Source: Mytilus edulis (Eukaryota; Mollusca; Bivalvia; Mytilida; Mytilidae). From it: a stretch of 64,000 nt of DNA. Of this stretch, positions 14,561-26,015 are shown one piece after another (position 1 is the first letter of the stretch; the number at the start of each line of letters is the position of its first letter). Location of the stretch: NCBI RefSeq assembly GCF_963676685.1, contig NW_027269194.1, forward strand, positions 1 to 64,000. Direction: 5' to 3'. The notes under the pieces are model-generated. The model did not search any database. It was not told the origin of the DNA and was given only the letters and a program-made list of their open reading frames with translations. Made by a program: the position numbers and the translations under genes.

Positions 14561-16022
14561 AATGATTGAAAGAAAAATAGAGAATAATAGTCCAATACCA
14601 CAACCTAATGATTGAAAGAAGAATAGAGAATAATGGTCCAAAACCGCAACCTAATGATTGAAAGAAGAATAGAGAATAATGGTCCAATACCACAACCTGA
14701 TGATTGAAAGAAGAATAGAGAATAATGGTCCAATACCACAACCTAATGATTGAAGGAAGAATAAAGAATAATGGTCCAATACCACAACCTTATGATTGAA
14801 AGAAGAATAGAGAATAATGGTCCAATACCACAACCTAATGATTGAAAGAAGACTAGAGAATAATGGTCCAATACCACAACCTAATGATTGAAAGAAGACT
14901 AGAGCATAATGGTCCAATACCACAACCTAATGATTGAAAGAAGAATAGAGAATAATGGTCCAATACCACAACCTAATGATTGAAAGAAGAATAGAGAATA
15001 ATGGTCCAATACCACAACCTAATGATTGAAAGAAGAATAGAGAATAATGGTCCAATACCACAACCTAATGATTGAAAGAAGAATAGAGAATAATGGTCCA
15101 ATACCACAACCTAATGATTGAAAGAAGAATAGAGAATAATGGTCCAATACCACAACCTAATGATTGAAAGAAAAATAGAGAATAATAGTCCAATACCACA
15201 ACCTAATGATTGAAAGAAGAATAGAGAATAATGGTCCAATACCACAACCTAATGATTGAAAGAAGAATAGAGAATAATGGTCCAATACCACAACCTAATG
15301 ATTGAAAGAAGAATAGAGAATAATGGTCCAATACCACAATCTAATGATTGAAAGAATAATAGAGAATAATGGTCCAATACTACAACCTGATGATTGAAAG
15401 AAGAATAGAGAATAATGGTCCAATACTACAACCTGATGATTGAAAGAAGAATAGAGAATAATGGTCCAATACCACAACCTAATGATTGAAGGAAGAATAA
15501 AGAATAATGGTCCAATACCACAACCTAATGATTGAAAGAAGAATAGAGAATAATGGTCCAATACAACAACCTAATGATTGAAAGAAGAATAGAGAATAAT
15601 GGTCCAATACCACAACCTAATGATTGAAAGAAGAATAGAGAATAATGGTCAAATACCACAACCTAATGATTGAAAGAAGAATAGAGAATAATGGTCAAAT
15701 ACCACAACCTAATGATTGAAAGAATAATAGAGAATAATGGTCCAATACTACAACCTAATGATTGAAAGAAGAATAGAGAATAATGGTCCAATACCACAAT
15801 CTAATGATTGAAAGAAGAATAGAGAATAATGGTCCAATACTACAACCTAATGATTGAAAGAATAGAGAATAATGGTCCAATACCACAACCTAATGATTGA
15901 AAGAAGAACAAAGAATAATGGTCCAATACCACAACCTAATGATTGAAAGAAGAATAAAGAATAATGGTCCAATACCACAACCTAATGATTGAAAGAAGAA
16001 TAGAGAATAATGGTCCAATACC

Positions 16023-16440
16023 ACAATCTAATGATTGAAAGAATAGAGAATAATGGTCCAATACCACAACCTAATGATTGAAAGAAGAATAGAGAATAAT
16101 GGTCCAATACCACAATCTAATGATTGAAAGAATAGAGAATAATGGTCCAATACCACAACCTAATGATTGAAAGAAGAATAGAGAATAATGGTCCAATACC
16201 ACAATCTAATGATTGAAAGAATAGAGAATAATGGTCCAATACCACAACCTAATGATTGAAAGAAGAATAGAGAATAATGGTCCAATACCACAATCTAATG
16301 ATTGAAAGAATAGAGAATAATGGTCCAATACCACAACCTAATGATTGAAAGAAGAATAGAGAATAATGGTCCAATACCACAATCTAATGATTGAAAGAAT
16401 AGAGAATAATGGTCCAATACCACAACCTAATGATTGAAAG
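16023..16440. repeat. 89-bp dimeric higher-order repeat in the minisatellite
   Basis: A 46-bp unit alternates with a 43-bp unit lacking three bases (GAAAGAATAGAG instead of GAAAGAAGAATAGAG). The variant ACAATCTAATG starts at 16023, 16112, 16201, 16290 and 16379, an exact 89-bp spacing. Confidence 0.9.
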
Positions 16441-18863
16441 AATAGAGAATAATGGTCCAATACCACAACCTAATGATTGAAAGAAGAATAGAGAATAATG
16501 GTCCAATACCACAACCTAATGAAGAAAAGAAGAATAGAGAATAATGGTCCAATACCACAACCTAATGATTGAAAGAAGAATAGAGAATAATGGTCCAATA
16601 CCACAACCTAATGAAGAAAAGAAGAATAGAGAATAATGGTCTAATACCACAACCTAATGATTGAAAGAAGAATAGAGAATAATAGTCCAATACCACAACC
16701 TAATGATTGAAAGAAGAATAGAGAATAATGGTCCAATACCACAACCTAATGATTGAAAGAAGAATAAAGAATAATGGTCCAATACCACAACCTAATGATT
16801 GAAAGAAGAATAGAGAATAATGGTCCAGTACCACAACCTAATGATTGAAAGAAGAATAGAGAATAATGGTCCAATACCACAACCTAATGATTGAAAGAAG
16901 AATAGAGAATAATGGTCCAATACCACAACCTAATGATTGAAAGAATAGAGAATAATGGTCCAATACCACAACCTAATGATTGAAAGAAGAATAGAGAATA
17001 ATGGTCCAATACCACAACCTAATGATTGAAAGAAGAATAGAGAATAATGGTCCAATACCACAACCTAATGATTGAAAGAATAGAGAATAATGGTCCAATA
17101 CCACAACCTAATGATTGAAAGAAGAATAGAGAATAATGGTCCAATACCACAACCTAATGATGAAAAGAAGAATAGAGAATAATGGTCCAATACTACAACC
17201 TAATGATGAAAAGAAGAATAAAGAATAATGGTCCAATACCACAACCTAATGATTGAAAGAAGAATAGAGAATAATGGTCCAATACCACAACCTAATGATT
17301 GAAAGAAGACTAGAGAATAATGGTCCAATACCACAACCTAATGATTGAAAGAAGAACAAAGAATAATGGTCCAATACCACAACCTAATGATTGAAAGAAG
17401 AATAGAGAATAATGGTCCAATACCACAACCTAATGATTGAAAGAAGAATAGAGAATAATGGTCCAATATCACAACCTAATGATTGAAGGAATAGAGAATA
17501 ATGGTCCAATACCACAACCTAATGATGAAAAGAAGAATAGAGAATAATGGTCCAATACCACAACCTAATGATTGAAAGAAGAATAGAGAATAATGGTCCA
17601 ATACCACAACCTTATGATTGAAAGAAGGCTAGAGAATAATGGTCCAATACCACAACCTAATGGTTGAAAGAAGACTAGAGCATAATGGTCCAATACCACA
17701 ACCTAATGATTGAAAGAAGAATAGAGAATAATGGTCAAATACCACAACTAATGATTGAAAGAAGGCTAGAGAATAATGGTCCAATACCACAACCTAATGA
17801 TTGAAAGAAGGCTAGAGAATAATGGTCAAATACCACAACCTAATGATTGAAAGAAGGCTAGAGAATAATGGTCCAATACCACAACCTAATGATTGAAAGA
17901 AGAATAGAGAATAATGGTCCAATACCACAACCTAATGATTGAAAGAAGAATAAAGAATAATGGTCCAATACCACAACCTAATGGTTGAAAGAAGAATAGA
18001 GAATAATGGTCCAATACCACAACCTAATGATTGAAAGAAGAATAGAGAATAATGGTCCAAAACCGCAACCTAATGATTGAAAGAAGAATAAAGCATAATG
18101 GTCCAATACCACATCCTAATGATTGAAAGAAGAATAGAGAATAATGGTCCAATACCACAACCTAATGATTGAAAGAAGAATAGAGAATAATGGTCCAATA
18201 CCACAACCTAATGATTGAAAGAAGAATAAAGAATAATGGTCCAATACCACAACCTAATGGTTGAAAGAAGAATAGAGAATAATGGTCCAATACCACAACC
18301 TAATGATTGAAAGAAGAATAGAGAATAATGGTCCAATACCACAACCTAATGATTGAAAGAAGAATAGAGAATAATGGTCCAATACCACAACCTAATGATT
18401 GAAAGAAGAATAGAGAATAATGGTCCAATACCACAACCTAATGATTGAAAGAAGAATAGAGAATAATGGTCCAATATCACAACCTAATGATTAAAAGAAG
18501 AATAGAGAATAATGGTCCAATATCACAACCTAATGATTGAAAGAAGAATAGAGAATAATATGCCAAATGTTTTTTAGATTATAGAAATATGGGGTACTGA
18601 AACATAAAGAATGGATAATATAAATACACAAAAATATGAAAAAAAGAGAAAAATGAACAAAACTAATAAAGATTAAATACAAATAGTGTAAAAAATGAAA
18701 AATACAGAAATATACTTTGAATCCAGACCCTCTTAAAATACCTATATCTTTTTAAATCATGCACAGAAACTAGAAACTATATCATTTATATGTACTATAT
18801 ATGTTAGCAATGAAACTTATATGTGTATGGTATAAATAAAGAAATTATAAAAGTTATACTGAC

Positions 18864-18903
18864 CTACAATACCAAAGAATACAATGATAAATAAAGTGTT
18901 CAT
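18864..18903 (-). CDS. Secreted 14-cysteine peptide A, exon 1 (signal peptide)
   Basis: The start ATG is at 18901-18903. The exon encodes 13 hydrophobic residues (MNTLFIIVFFGIV) and ends after one base of the next codon, followed by donor GTCAGT. It is the first half of a signal peptide whose second half (GISLS) is at the start of exon 2 (3242-3474). The paralogue has the same division: a 43-base first exon at 27723-27765 also ending in phase 1. A TATA box lies 49 bp upstream of the ATG in both genes. The short exon and the 15-kb gap to exon 2 leave room for doubt, but matching phase, promoter spacing and order make the link likely. No rival signal exon was seen between 3475 and 18863. Confidence 0.72.
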
Positions 18904-18951
18904 CCTAGCTGTTTAGTAGTTATTCAGATGTCTTAATTGTCACAACGTCTC

Positions 18952-18959
18952 TATTTATA
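18952..18959 (-). promoter_or_regulatory. TATA box of peptide gene A
   Basis: TATAAATA followed by GA on the minus strand, beginning 49 bp upstream of the ATG base. The paralogue has TATAAATAGA at the identical distance. Further upstream, both promoters share diverged blocks around GTAACT and TTTACTA. Confidence 0.7.
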
Positions 18960-19168
18960 CAGGCAGACAAAGCTTGTTTACTATAAAATGTTTTGATAGA
19001 TCGCAATATATTACGTAACTAATTAATAAACGTTTTCATGTAATAATTCCGTTGTCTGAAAGAGAAATTAATGCAAATGTAATTAATTACGTAATGTTTT
19101 GCCTGTAACTATTTAAACCACAAAAAGGTACAACATGGTATAACAAAATCCCCCTTTACGTTCGTTGT

Positions 19169-19170
<2 letters not shown>

Positions 19171-19238
<68 letters not shown>
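19171..19238. repeat. Poly-T tract, 68 bases
   Basis: An uninterrupted run of T on the plus strand, about 210 bp upstream of the peptide gene A TATA box (as poly-A on the gene's own strand). Confidence 0.95.
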
Positions 19239-19240
<2 letters not shown>

Positions 19241-19534
19241 CTTTTCTTGGAATTCAACCGCATCATTATGAAAATAAATATGTTTGTGTTAGTTTCTAAT
19301 ATTTAAGTGACATGTAAAAAGCCTTTAGTTTAAACTTAAATGTTATAGAGACAGAAGGTCGAGTTGTAAGAGAATATACAGAAGTTCACATCAATCCCCT
19401 AAAAAAGTACGAAAAAACAAAGATTAAAAAATAGTAAAAATGTTTCATGGTATGGTTGCTGGATGCGACCATTTCGCCTTTTTGCGTTTTTGTGTTTTCT
19501 CCTTTTACTTTCAAGAGCGACCCAGAAATCTAGA

Positions 19535-19775
19535 TATCGGGAAATCAGGAAATCGAGAAATCAAGAAACAGATATCGAGAAAGCAAGAAAGCAAAAACGC
19601 TAAAACGGGAAATATTTTTTTTTCTCGATTTCTCGATTTCGCGTTTTTTGCAGTCTTAATTCTGATTTCGCGTTTTAGCTTTCCCGATGTCTTGATTTCC
19701 CGATTTCCCGATTTCTCTATTTTTCGATCTAGCTTTCCCGAATTCCCGATTTCTCGTTTTTTTTTATTTCCCTTT
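19535..19775. repeat. Degenerate short repeat with foldback potential
   Basis: The left part is purine-rich with many GAAATC-type words (GGGAAATC, GAGAAATC). The right part is pyrimidine-rich with the complementary GATTTC words (CTCGATTTC, CCCGATTTC). The halves could pair as a long imperfect hairpin. The open frames on both strands here are consequences of the repeat. Confidence 0.65.
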
Positions 19776-19929
19776 TTTGCGTTTGCAGATGGAAAGAAAG
19801 GTGAAATGGCCGCATCCGGCCACAATATGATGGTAATAGTCGCACAAACATGACTGATATACTGTAACAGACGGGATTATTTTTTGAATAACTATTTTGC
19901 CTAAGTGTGATGTCCTGTTGTCTGCTTCT

Positions 19930-21390
19930 GATAGAACTTACATTTACTAGAATGTTCGGAGGGATGTAGGTGAAATACCTTACAGATCGGTTATTTCTGA
20001 CAATTGATGGAGCAAACATTAAATATTATATATGGTTGCCTGTGGAGGGAATACCATGCATATCGTTTATTTCTGTCCGCTTTTGATCGAACATACATTA
20101 AATTGTATATATGATGACATATAGGCCAATAACCTTGCAGATCGGTTATTTCTGTCCTTTTGATGGAACATACTTTAAATTGTATATATGGTGACATGTA
20201 GACCAAGAACCTTGCAGATCGATTATTTCTGTCCTTTTGATGGAACATACATTAAATTGTATATATGATGACATGCAGATGAAGTTCTATGCAGATCGGT
20301 TATTTCTATCATTTTGATGGAACATACATTAAATTTGATATATTGATATATGATGACATAAAATTGAGAATGGAAATGAGGAATGTGCCAAAGAGACATC
20401 AACATAGGTTAAGAACCTTGCAGATCGGTTATTTCTGTCCTTTTGATGGAACATACATTAAATTGTATATATGGTGACATGTAGACCAAGAACCTTGCAG
20501 ATCGGTTATTTCTGTCCTTTTGAAGGAACATACATTAAATTGAACATATGGTGACATGCAGATGAAATACCTTGTAGATCGATTATTTCTGTCATTTTGC
20601 TTGAGACTACTATAAACTTATATATGGTGCTGTGTAGATGAAATTTCTTGTAGATCGATTATTTCTGTCCTTTTAAAGGAGCATACATTACCTTGATGTC
20701 CATTTGTTAAATGTGTTTAAGCTTTTGATTTTGACATTTGATAAGGGATTTTCCTTTTTGAATTTTCCTCGGTGTTCAGTATTTTTGTGATTTTAGGCAT
20801 GTAGGTGAAGTACATTGTAAAACGGTTAATTCTGTCCGTTTAATGGAGCATACAATACATTGTATATATAGTAACATATAGGCCAAGAACCTTGCAGATC
20901 GGTTATTTTTATTCATTTGATGGAACATACATTAAATTTGAATATATGTAGGTTAAGAACCTTGCAAATCGGTTATTTCTTTCAATTTGATGGAACAGAC
21001 TTTAAATTGTATATATGAGGACATGCATGTGAAGAACCTTGCAGATCGGTTATATCGGTCCGTTTGATCGAACATACATTAAATTGTATACATATAGGTG
21101 AAGAACCTTGTAGATCGGGTATTTTTGTTCTTTTGATGAAGTACATTGCAAATCGGTTGTTTTGAGTCCTTTAATGAAGAAAACAATACGTGGTAGATAT
21201 GGAGGCATGTAGGTGAAGTACATCGAGATTGGATACTTTGAGTACTTTTTGAGAAGTTTGATATATTGTGGCATGTAGATAGTAAACCCTGCTGATCGGC
21301 TATATCTGTCCTTCTGATAGAGCTTACAATATACTATGTATATGGTGGTTCATAGATTGAAAACCTTGCTGGCTGGCTATATCTGTCTTT
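19930..21390. repeat. 77-bp minisatellite, diverged
   Basis: Unit contains CTTGCAGATCGGTTATTTCT, TTTTGATGGAACATACATTAA and TTGTATATATGGTGACATG. Regular copies are spaced 77 bp (for example GCAGATCG near 20137, 20214 and 20291). Outer copies are diverged and interrupted (near 20690-20790 and after 21100). Confidence 0.85.
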
Positions 21391-21682
21391 CTTCGTGGAA
21401 CATACGTTTTGATGTTAATTTAAATACCTCCTACACACACATATTCAATAAAACACAAAAAGACCAGCCCTAAGAAAAATACACAACCAAACACAAGGAA
21501 TACCAAAAAAACACCCACAAAAAAGTGAAATGTGTGTGATGAATAGACAATTGTATATAAACTACGAACAAAAGTTTTCTTTAATACAAAATGATATCGA
21601 TTTAGAGAAAGTTTCTGACTTGTGACTGCAAACATGTATCAATGGAGGCTACATATTACTCAAAATAAAGTTAAAAAACAAA

Positions 21683-22136
21683 TGGTCCGAGACCACAATT
21701 GATTTTCGTTGTTCACAAATATAGTCCCTAGTGTTGACAGTTGGTTACTTGCCATTAATTTTTATACCCCTTCCAAATTTATTTCTCCATGTTTAATGCC
21801 TCAAATTGCAAGAAAGGGGGGGGGGGGGGGGTGAAATTACACTGTAAAAAAAATTGGGTTCAGAAGTTTAAAGGAAAGTAGTGATTTGGTCCAGCTGAAA
21901 AAGGTTGAAAGTTAGCACTTCGGAAGCTGTCAAAAGATTTTAAGACGCCCTAAACATAAAATTGTCCATATTTTGAGTTAGAGCCGATGAAGTTTTCTAT
22001 AATTTTGATATAATTTGTCCCAAAAGTAGTACAACACACTGTAAAAATTTCATTGAGAAAGCGCAGGTTGGATTTTTTTAATTTTCATTTATCTTCTAAA
22101 AGAAATGCACTACGAACTAATTGTGGTCTCGGACCA
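21683..22136. mobile_element. MITE-like element, 18-bp perfect terminal inverted repeats
   Basis: Left end TGGTCCGAGACCACAATT (21683-21700) is the exact reverse complement of the right end at 22119-22136. The enclosed 454 bp has no recognisable coding sequence. A poly-G tract (about 21817-21831) lies inside. No clear target duplication longer than AA was seen. A non-autonomous DNA transposon is the simplest reading; the superfamily is not assignable. Confidence 0.7.
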
Positions 22137-22771
22137 AATACATGCCATGCATCTTGCGTTCTTATATATGCCGATGTACTTTCAATATGTGTTAAAATAA
22201 AAAAATAAAGTATAGTCCAAATAACTGGATAATCAGTGTGCAATTCGTCGAAATTAGTTTGTTTATAGAATTTGGTACCAGAGAACGCAACAACACCACA
22301 TTTGTCTTTCTTTAAAAATCATTTCAAGAATGTTTTCTCTTCATGACATTGTTTGTCAGTAAATAAATACACCATCATCCGCAGATACATCCGTAAATGC
22401 CGGTGTAAGGAAACAAAAACCACAATTTCATTTTTCTACATCACATTAGTGCCCATTACTAGGACATGTTTATTTTCAACATATCATTAGTCATTCTTTT
22501 TTCATTTTTTAAATCCTTATTTAATTTATCTTTTGAACATTTACATGTACTAAAAGATGAGAAATTTAGACTGTTTGGTTTTATAATTTTTCACTACGAC
22601 TGTACGATTTAAAAACGAATGTGGTAAGATCGATAATAAGATAACCAAAAGTTTTTAAATTATTTTAATATTTAACGATTATTTTGATCTTTAAATCATC
22701 TACAATGTTTAAAACTACGTCAGTTTTTATTGAGATACTTTTTGTAGTAACTTCAATAAAGTAAACATTTC

Positions 22772-22990
22772 CTTGCAGTCACATTCGTCACAACTCGGCC
22801 GATTCCGGAGAGTAGCGGATTCACCCGAGGGTTACCGATTGCTTGCAGTCACATTCGGCACAACTCGGCCGATTCCGGAGAGTAGCGGATTCACCCGAGG
22901 GTTACCGATTGCTTGCAGTCACATTCGGCACAACTCGGCCGATTCCGGAGAGTAGCGGATTCACCCGAGGGTTGCCGATTGCTTGAAGTC
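22772..22990. repeat. 70-bp GC-rich tandem repeat, three copies
   Basis: CTTGCAGTCACATTCG begins at 22772, 22842 and 22912 (70-bp spacing). The unit contains CAACTCGGCCGATTCCGGAG and GGATTCACCCGAGGGTT. Copies are almost identical and far richer in G+C than the flanks. Confidence 0.92.
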
Positions 22991-23249
22991 AATCCATTAC
23001 TTGTCGGTTATTTTTGAGACAAACCAGTAAGTTGTGTGTATGTGTGTGTGTAGTGTTAAATACGTCAACGGATTAGTCTATATATTACTCTAAATTGATT
23101 GGAAGCGAATTGTTTGAACAGTACTTAATTTATAACAGTAAATAAGTATAAAAATTATGAAAGTCTGAAATTCTCATAATAGTTTATTTTTTTTTAGGTC
23201 ACGTATGCTTGAAACTACTTAAGTTAAGATATCCAATCGTTATACTGAT

Positions 23250-23510
23250 TTATCGCTATTTTGTGCATTTTTCTTTTGATCTTTTTTTGTGATAATTTTC
23301 ATATCATGCTTCTCGCTTGAGATGGAAAAATTATCGCCAGAACGTGGCGTTGCTAACGAAATTGACATGAAATTGACAACGCGTCATAGGTAAAATAGCG
23401 ATAAACAGATTATCATTGGTCATCTCAACTCGATTGCTTTTCTCACTTTCGCTGTACCAGCTCAAGCGAGAAAACCAATCTCGTTGAGATGATCAACGAT
23501 AATCTATAAT
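23250..23510. mobile_element. Foldback element with nested inverted repeats
   Basis: Arms of about 46 bp (23409-23454 against 23459-23504) match at about 40 positions: GATTATCATTGGTCATCTC on the left, GAGATGATCAACGATAATC on the right. An outer pair, TATCGCTATTTTG near 23252 and AAAATAGCGATA near 23393, is also inverted. This suggests a foldback or MITE remnant. Confidence 0.65.
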
Positions 23511-24954
23511 TATCGTACGACATGTAGGAAAATCCGTCCGTTCGGAATGAATCTAAATATAATACAAATTGATTGGAACTGTCCATTTTATCTGTTTAAA
23601 TGAAACCATTTATCATTCTTGTTAAATGAAATAAGATAATTATGATTGGATACAGGTTGTTTATTAAGGCCTTTCTGAAAGAAGTAGAGAATGAGGTAAA
23701 CCAGCATGTAGGAGTGGGAACATAGAATGACTTATGTTTCTTCAAGTAATGGGGACATACAAGTATTTATTATAGCCACAGTTTTCACAATACCCCAGTA
23801 TTGCATAAATGGTGTAATAAGAATTCTTTATATCCTATGTCACAGTAAAGGAAAAATAGTAGTATTACATTTTCCAAGCATTAGGTTGGCTTTTGGTGTA
23901 CTCATGGCAGGTGAAGGAAATCAAATGAGAAGCGCTGTGATTGGATGTAAGGGTACAATATATTTTTTTTATTTATCTATGAATAACTGCAGTGTGTATA
24001 TTTACAATATGAATTTTGAAACATATTGAAATATTTTCTACAGAATTATTCGAAAAGGCTTACAAAATTGCATAAATTTGGTGCAAAATGACGGTGGGCA
24101 TGGATAACATAAAAAAGCTCTGTTGGAAGTTGGTCATGATACTATTTGGCTTTAATTTTTAAAACAGAATATTAAAATACAAGATTTCTTTACAAAAATA
24201 ATTTTGAACGTCTGTTTCTCGAAAAAGACTAACAATTGTCGCCTAAGGAGAAATATATTGTTTTTTTGCAATCTGTTATAACATTGATAATAACCATTTT
24301 GCTGCACAAGATTTACTATGTTACTAATTGCCGCCAAAATTGATAAGCAGCTATGTTTAGACGAAATACGCGTCTGGCGTATATGCAAAATTTAGCCCTG
24401 GTATCTATGATGAGTTTATTTACAATTATTACTGACAATTAGGAATCAGGAGGTGCTATAACAGTTTGATGTTCCATACATTTGAAACAGTGTTTCCTTT
24501 TACTATAAGACCTATGACTTTGCTGTTTTTCATTAACAACATAGCAGTTATCATCATTGAAAGACGACTTTCACTGGATAATTATATTGTCACTCAGACC
24601 GAGAAGATAAGTTTGATTGGAAGAAGACAGTTTGTCTTACGAAAAAGTATATTAAAAAATAAGAATATCGGCAAGTAAATCTTTTATGGAAACATCCTAA
24701 TGTGTATCAACATATAAATACAATTAAACTACCAAACATTATATACTTAATCCAGAATATTCTCAAACGTAACCCCGGCTTCTGCAAAATAATAAAATAA
24801 ATTAGAAAACTTTCATTTCAAAACTTTTAACAGATTATCGAAAAAGTTACAAATAATATGATAAATAATTGTCTATAATTGAAAAGATCGATCCTTGAAA
24901 ATAACATTGGTGTGGGTCTGAATCTGTGTGTATCCAGTTCTGTCATTGATCACC

Positions 24955-25010
<56 letters not shown>
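24955..25010. repeat. (TAA)n microsatellite
   Basis: About 18 uninterrupted TAA units. Confidence 0.95.
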
Positions 25011-25011
<1 letters not shown>

Positions 25012-25139
25012 ATTAATGATAATACAGCAAATCCTAAAACTATACCATTTTATTTTACATGTTTGTGTTTAAAATACTTTTCAACTAGTTTATCATTTAT
25101 TTGTGCTAAGACAATGTCGTTTCTTGTCTGTATATTTTT

Positions 25140-25405
25140 CAAGTACCAAGTCAGGAATATGGCAGTTGTTATCAAATAGTTCGTTTCTATGTATGTTGGC
25201 GTGTATTTCTGTTACACTTCAGGGATCCTTTGTTTTCCACTTATAGTTGATGTGTTTCCCTCGGTTTTGGTTTGTAACTCTGATTTGTTTTCTCTCCACG
25301 GATTTATGACTTTTGAACATCGGTATACTACTGTTTATGTCTATATTTCCCCCTCCAACAACATCGGTATACTACTGTTTATGTCTTTATTTCCCCCTCC
25401 AACTC
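25140..25405 (+). repeat. Interspersed repeat (family B)
   Basis: Contains CCAAGTCAGGAATATGGCAG, ATAGTTCGTTTCTATG, GATGTGTTTCCC and CGGTATACTACTG. The same motifs in the same order occur at 29160-29335. A short local duplication of CATCGGTATACTACTGTTTA occurs at about 25318 and 25363. Confidence 0.8.
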
Positions 25406-25585
25406 AAATTTTATGATTATCGTCGCAAATTCAATGTTTTGAAACAAACATTAAATCATGATGTTGTATGTGTAATTGAGAATTTGAGATATGAGAATCG
25501 TGATGAATATTACAGAAAACGGAATAACAATAAAAAAAGAGGAAGTATGACAACATCGTATTTTAGAAAATTGCTTGGTGCTTAA
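25406..25585 (+). other. Charged open-frame segment, unidentified
   Basis: One plus-strand frame runs through ENLRYENRDEYYRKRNNNKK to a TAA at 25583-25585, following straight on from the family B repeat. The polar, Tyr/Arg-rich composition differs from repeat translations nearby. I see no start, splice site or domain that settles whether it is an exon or part of a transposable element. Confidence 0.25.
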
Positions 25586-25689
25586 ATATAAAGAAAAGAA
25601 AATAATTTTCAAACTAGAATGATGATACATTTGCGTTAAAATAAAAACAATGACAGAGATAAAGACTCCTACTCTTGACAGTGGAATCA

Positions 25690-25880
25690 ACATTTATTGG
25701 GGTATAAGTAAATAGTAAAATAACAAAAATACCGAACTCAATGGAGAATTCAAAACTGAAAGTCCGTAACGAAATGGCAAATTCAAAAGCTCAAATACAG
25801 CAAACGACTGTCATATTCTTGATTTGGTACAGTCATTTTGTTATGTAGAACCAGTGTAAAAAATAGGTTGTGGAATATAG
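25690..25880. repeat. Interspersed repeat (family C)
   Basis: Contains CAAAAATACCGAACTCAATG, AAAGTCCGTAACGAAATGGC and ACTGTCATATTCTTGATTTG. It matches 39575-39800 motif by motif. Confidence 0.75.
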
Positions 25881-26015
25881 GGGATATAAGATTTATCTTA
25901 GTGATGAGGAAAAGAAAAAAGTGGGAAGTGTGATTTTTTTTCCAAAAACTATAATTGTTTAAATGATCATCACCATATTAATACGACTGATTTATCAATT
26001 AACCTCTCGTTACCT

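Larger units (their letters stand above)
5500..18559. repeat. 46-bp minisatellite, about 284 copies (13 kb)
   Basis: Unit contains AATGGTCCAATACCACAACC followed by TAATGATTGAAAGAAGAATA and GAGAAT, period 46 bp. Variants include AATGATGAAAAG, GACTAGAG, AACAAAG, AAAACCGCAACC and a 3-bp deletion giving 43-bp units. The array lies inside the intron of peptide gene A. Minus-strand open frames of 60-90 residues are a by-product: 46 is not a multiple of 3, so a frame cycles through three readings, one with a consensus TAG, and stops roughly every 138 bp. Confidence 0.97.
3475..18863 (-). other. Intron of peptide gene A (15.4 kb)
   Basis: Bounded by donor GTCAGT next to exon 1 and acceptor TTTTAG next to exon 2. 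It holds a poly-G tract near 3610, interspersed repeat pieces, a small MITE and the 46-bp minisatellite. The intron of the paralogue is 1,483 bp, so this one is about tenfold longer, mostly because of the array. Confidence 0.7.

Noticed and set aside
5496..15561. Repeated minus-strand open frames of 60-90 residues with WYWTIILYSSFNH-like sequence
   Set aside because: They are translations of the 46-bp minisatellite. The unit length forces cycling through three readings, one with a consensus stop, and there are no start or splice signals of a gene.
19440..19853. 137-codon plus-strand and 104-codon minus-strand frames
   Set aside because: Both arise from the degenerate GATTTC/GAAATC repeat and have low-complexity composition.
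485..22990. CRISPR-like arrays of regular repeats
   Set aside because: Repeats are head-to-tail with no unique spacers, and the genome is eukaryotic.
23727..24029. 100-codon plus-strand frame
   Set aside because: No recognisable domain, no splice support and AT-rich composition; likely chance.
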